Positions 6,431-6,801 of a stretch of DNA of 6,801 nucleotides are shown piece after piece. A program made the position numbers and the translations under genes. The stretch spans positions 1-6,801 of the forward strand of contig JALRKU010000371.1 of the NCBI GenBank assembly GCA_023254755.1, read 5' to 3'. Source of the DNA: Aeromicrobium sp. (lineage in GTDB: Bacteria; Actinomycetota; Actinomycetes; Propionibacteriales; Nocardioidaceae). Under the pieces are notes generated by a model. That model had not been told where the DNA came from and did not search any database. It worked only from the letters and a program-made list of their open reading frames with translations. Position 1 is the stretch's first letter. Every line of letters starts with the position of its first letter.

Positions 6431-6801
6431 CTAGGACGTGGCGAGGCGGTAGCCGACGCCGCGGACCGTCTCGATCCAGCGCGGGGTCGTGCTGGAGTCG
6501 CCGATCTTGCGGCGCAGGTTGGCCATGTGGACCTCGACGGCGCGCTTGTCGGCGTCGGTGACGTAGTAGGTCGTCACGTAGCTCTCGCCGCGCAGCATCA
6601 GGACCAGGTCGGCCTTGCTGCGGACGCGGCGGCGCGACTCCAGGAGGGCCGCGAGGAGGTCGAACTCGGAGCGGGTCAGGTCGATCCAGCGGCCGTCGAC
6701 CGACACCGTGCGCGCGGCGGCGTCGAGGACGAGGCCGTCGGAGGTGTAGACGGCCTGGTCGGAGTGGGGGCCGACGGTCGGCCCGGTCGGAGCGGTGGGG
6801 G
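6431..6801 (-). CDS. OmpR/PhoB-type winged-helix regulator, C-terminal part
   Basis: Transcription regulator, probably the response regulator of a two-component system; its 5' part lies beyond the window. The visible 122 residues begin with a Pro/Thr-rich linker (PTAPTGPTVGP), followed by the complete OmpR-type DNA-binding domain. This shows the N-terminal strands (LVLDAAARTVSVDGRWIDLT), the SEFDLLAALLES helix, the recognition helix region AVEVHMANLRRKIGD and the closing hairpin WIETVRGVGYRLA. The frame is open through the window edge. A GTG at 6706 would give only 91 residues, cut into the beta sheet and lacks a ribosome site, so it is unlikely to be the start. The receiver domain is not visible, so its presence is inferred from the family. 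The position beside the kinase/glycosyltransferase genes makes it the best local partner for the kinase. Confidence 0.9.
   Translation of the reverse strand, partial: PTAPTGPTVGPHSDQAVYTSDGLVLDAAARTVSVDGRWIDLTRSEFDLLAALLESRRRVRSKADLVLMLRGESYVTTYYVTDADKRAVEVHMANLRRKIGDSSTTPRWIETVRGVGYRLATS

Noticed and set aside
6417..6431. Hairpin GCCG/CGGC between the convergent lipoprotein and regulator genes
   Set aside because: Only four base pairs with a 7-base loop and no T-tract; too weak to call a terminator.

Overview
The window is very GC-rich DNA with almost every codon ending in G or C. It has actinobacterial hallmarks: a CTC-type ribosomal protein L25 with an acidic tail, an L25-Pth gene pair, ATGA/GTGA stop-start overlaps and a probable leaderless start. 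The proteins fit a member of the Actinomycetota, possibly Nocardioidaceae/Propionibacteriales; that family-level guess rests on general resemblance only.

Left part (1-1152, minus strand): two core translation genes, ribosomal protein L25 (rplY, complete) and peptidyl-tRNA hydrolase (pth, 3' end cut by the window edge), overlap by 4 bases in an operon. The 222-base gap at 1153-1374 is a divergent promoter region. On the minus strand it holds a nested hairpin that may be a leader RNA of rplY, plus a weak -10 element. On the plus strand a good -10 element (TAGAAT) lies 8 bases before the next gene.

Middle and right (1375-6411, plus strand): four genes in two overlapping pairs. Pair one is a six-TM, PAS-containing sensor histidine kinase followed by a 7-TM protein with a degenerate GGDEF-like domain. 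Pair two is a membrane glycosyltransferase of family 2 (processive cellulose/hyaluronan-synthase-like motif set) followed by a secreted lipoprotein of unknown family. The 56-base gap between the pairs contains four consecutive 11-base units (TGAG, TGAG, TGCG, TGAG starts), the geometry of an OmpR/PhoB-type operator.

Right edge (6431-6801, minus strand): the C-terminal winged-helix DNA-binding domain of an OmpR/PhoB-type regulator, convergent with the lipoprotein gene and cut by the window edge.

Working hypothesis (inference): this is a small signal-controlled surface-polysaccharide locus. The kinase, perhaps modulated by the 7-TM pseudo-GGDEF protein, would act through the winged-helix regulator on the phased repeats to control the glycosyltransferase-lipoprotein pair.
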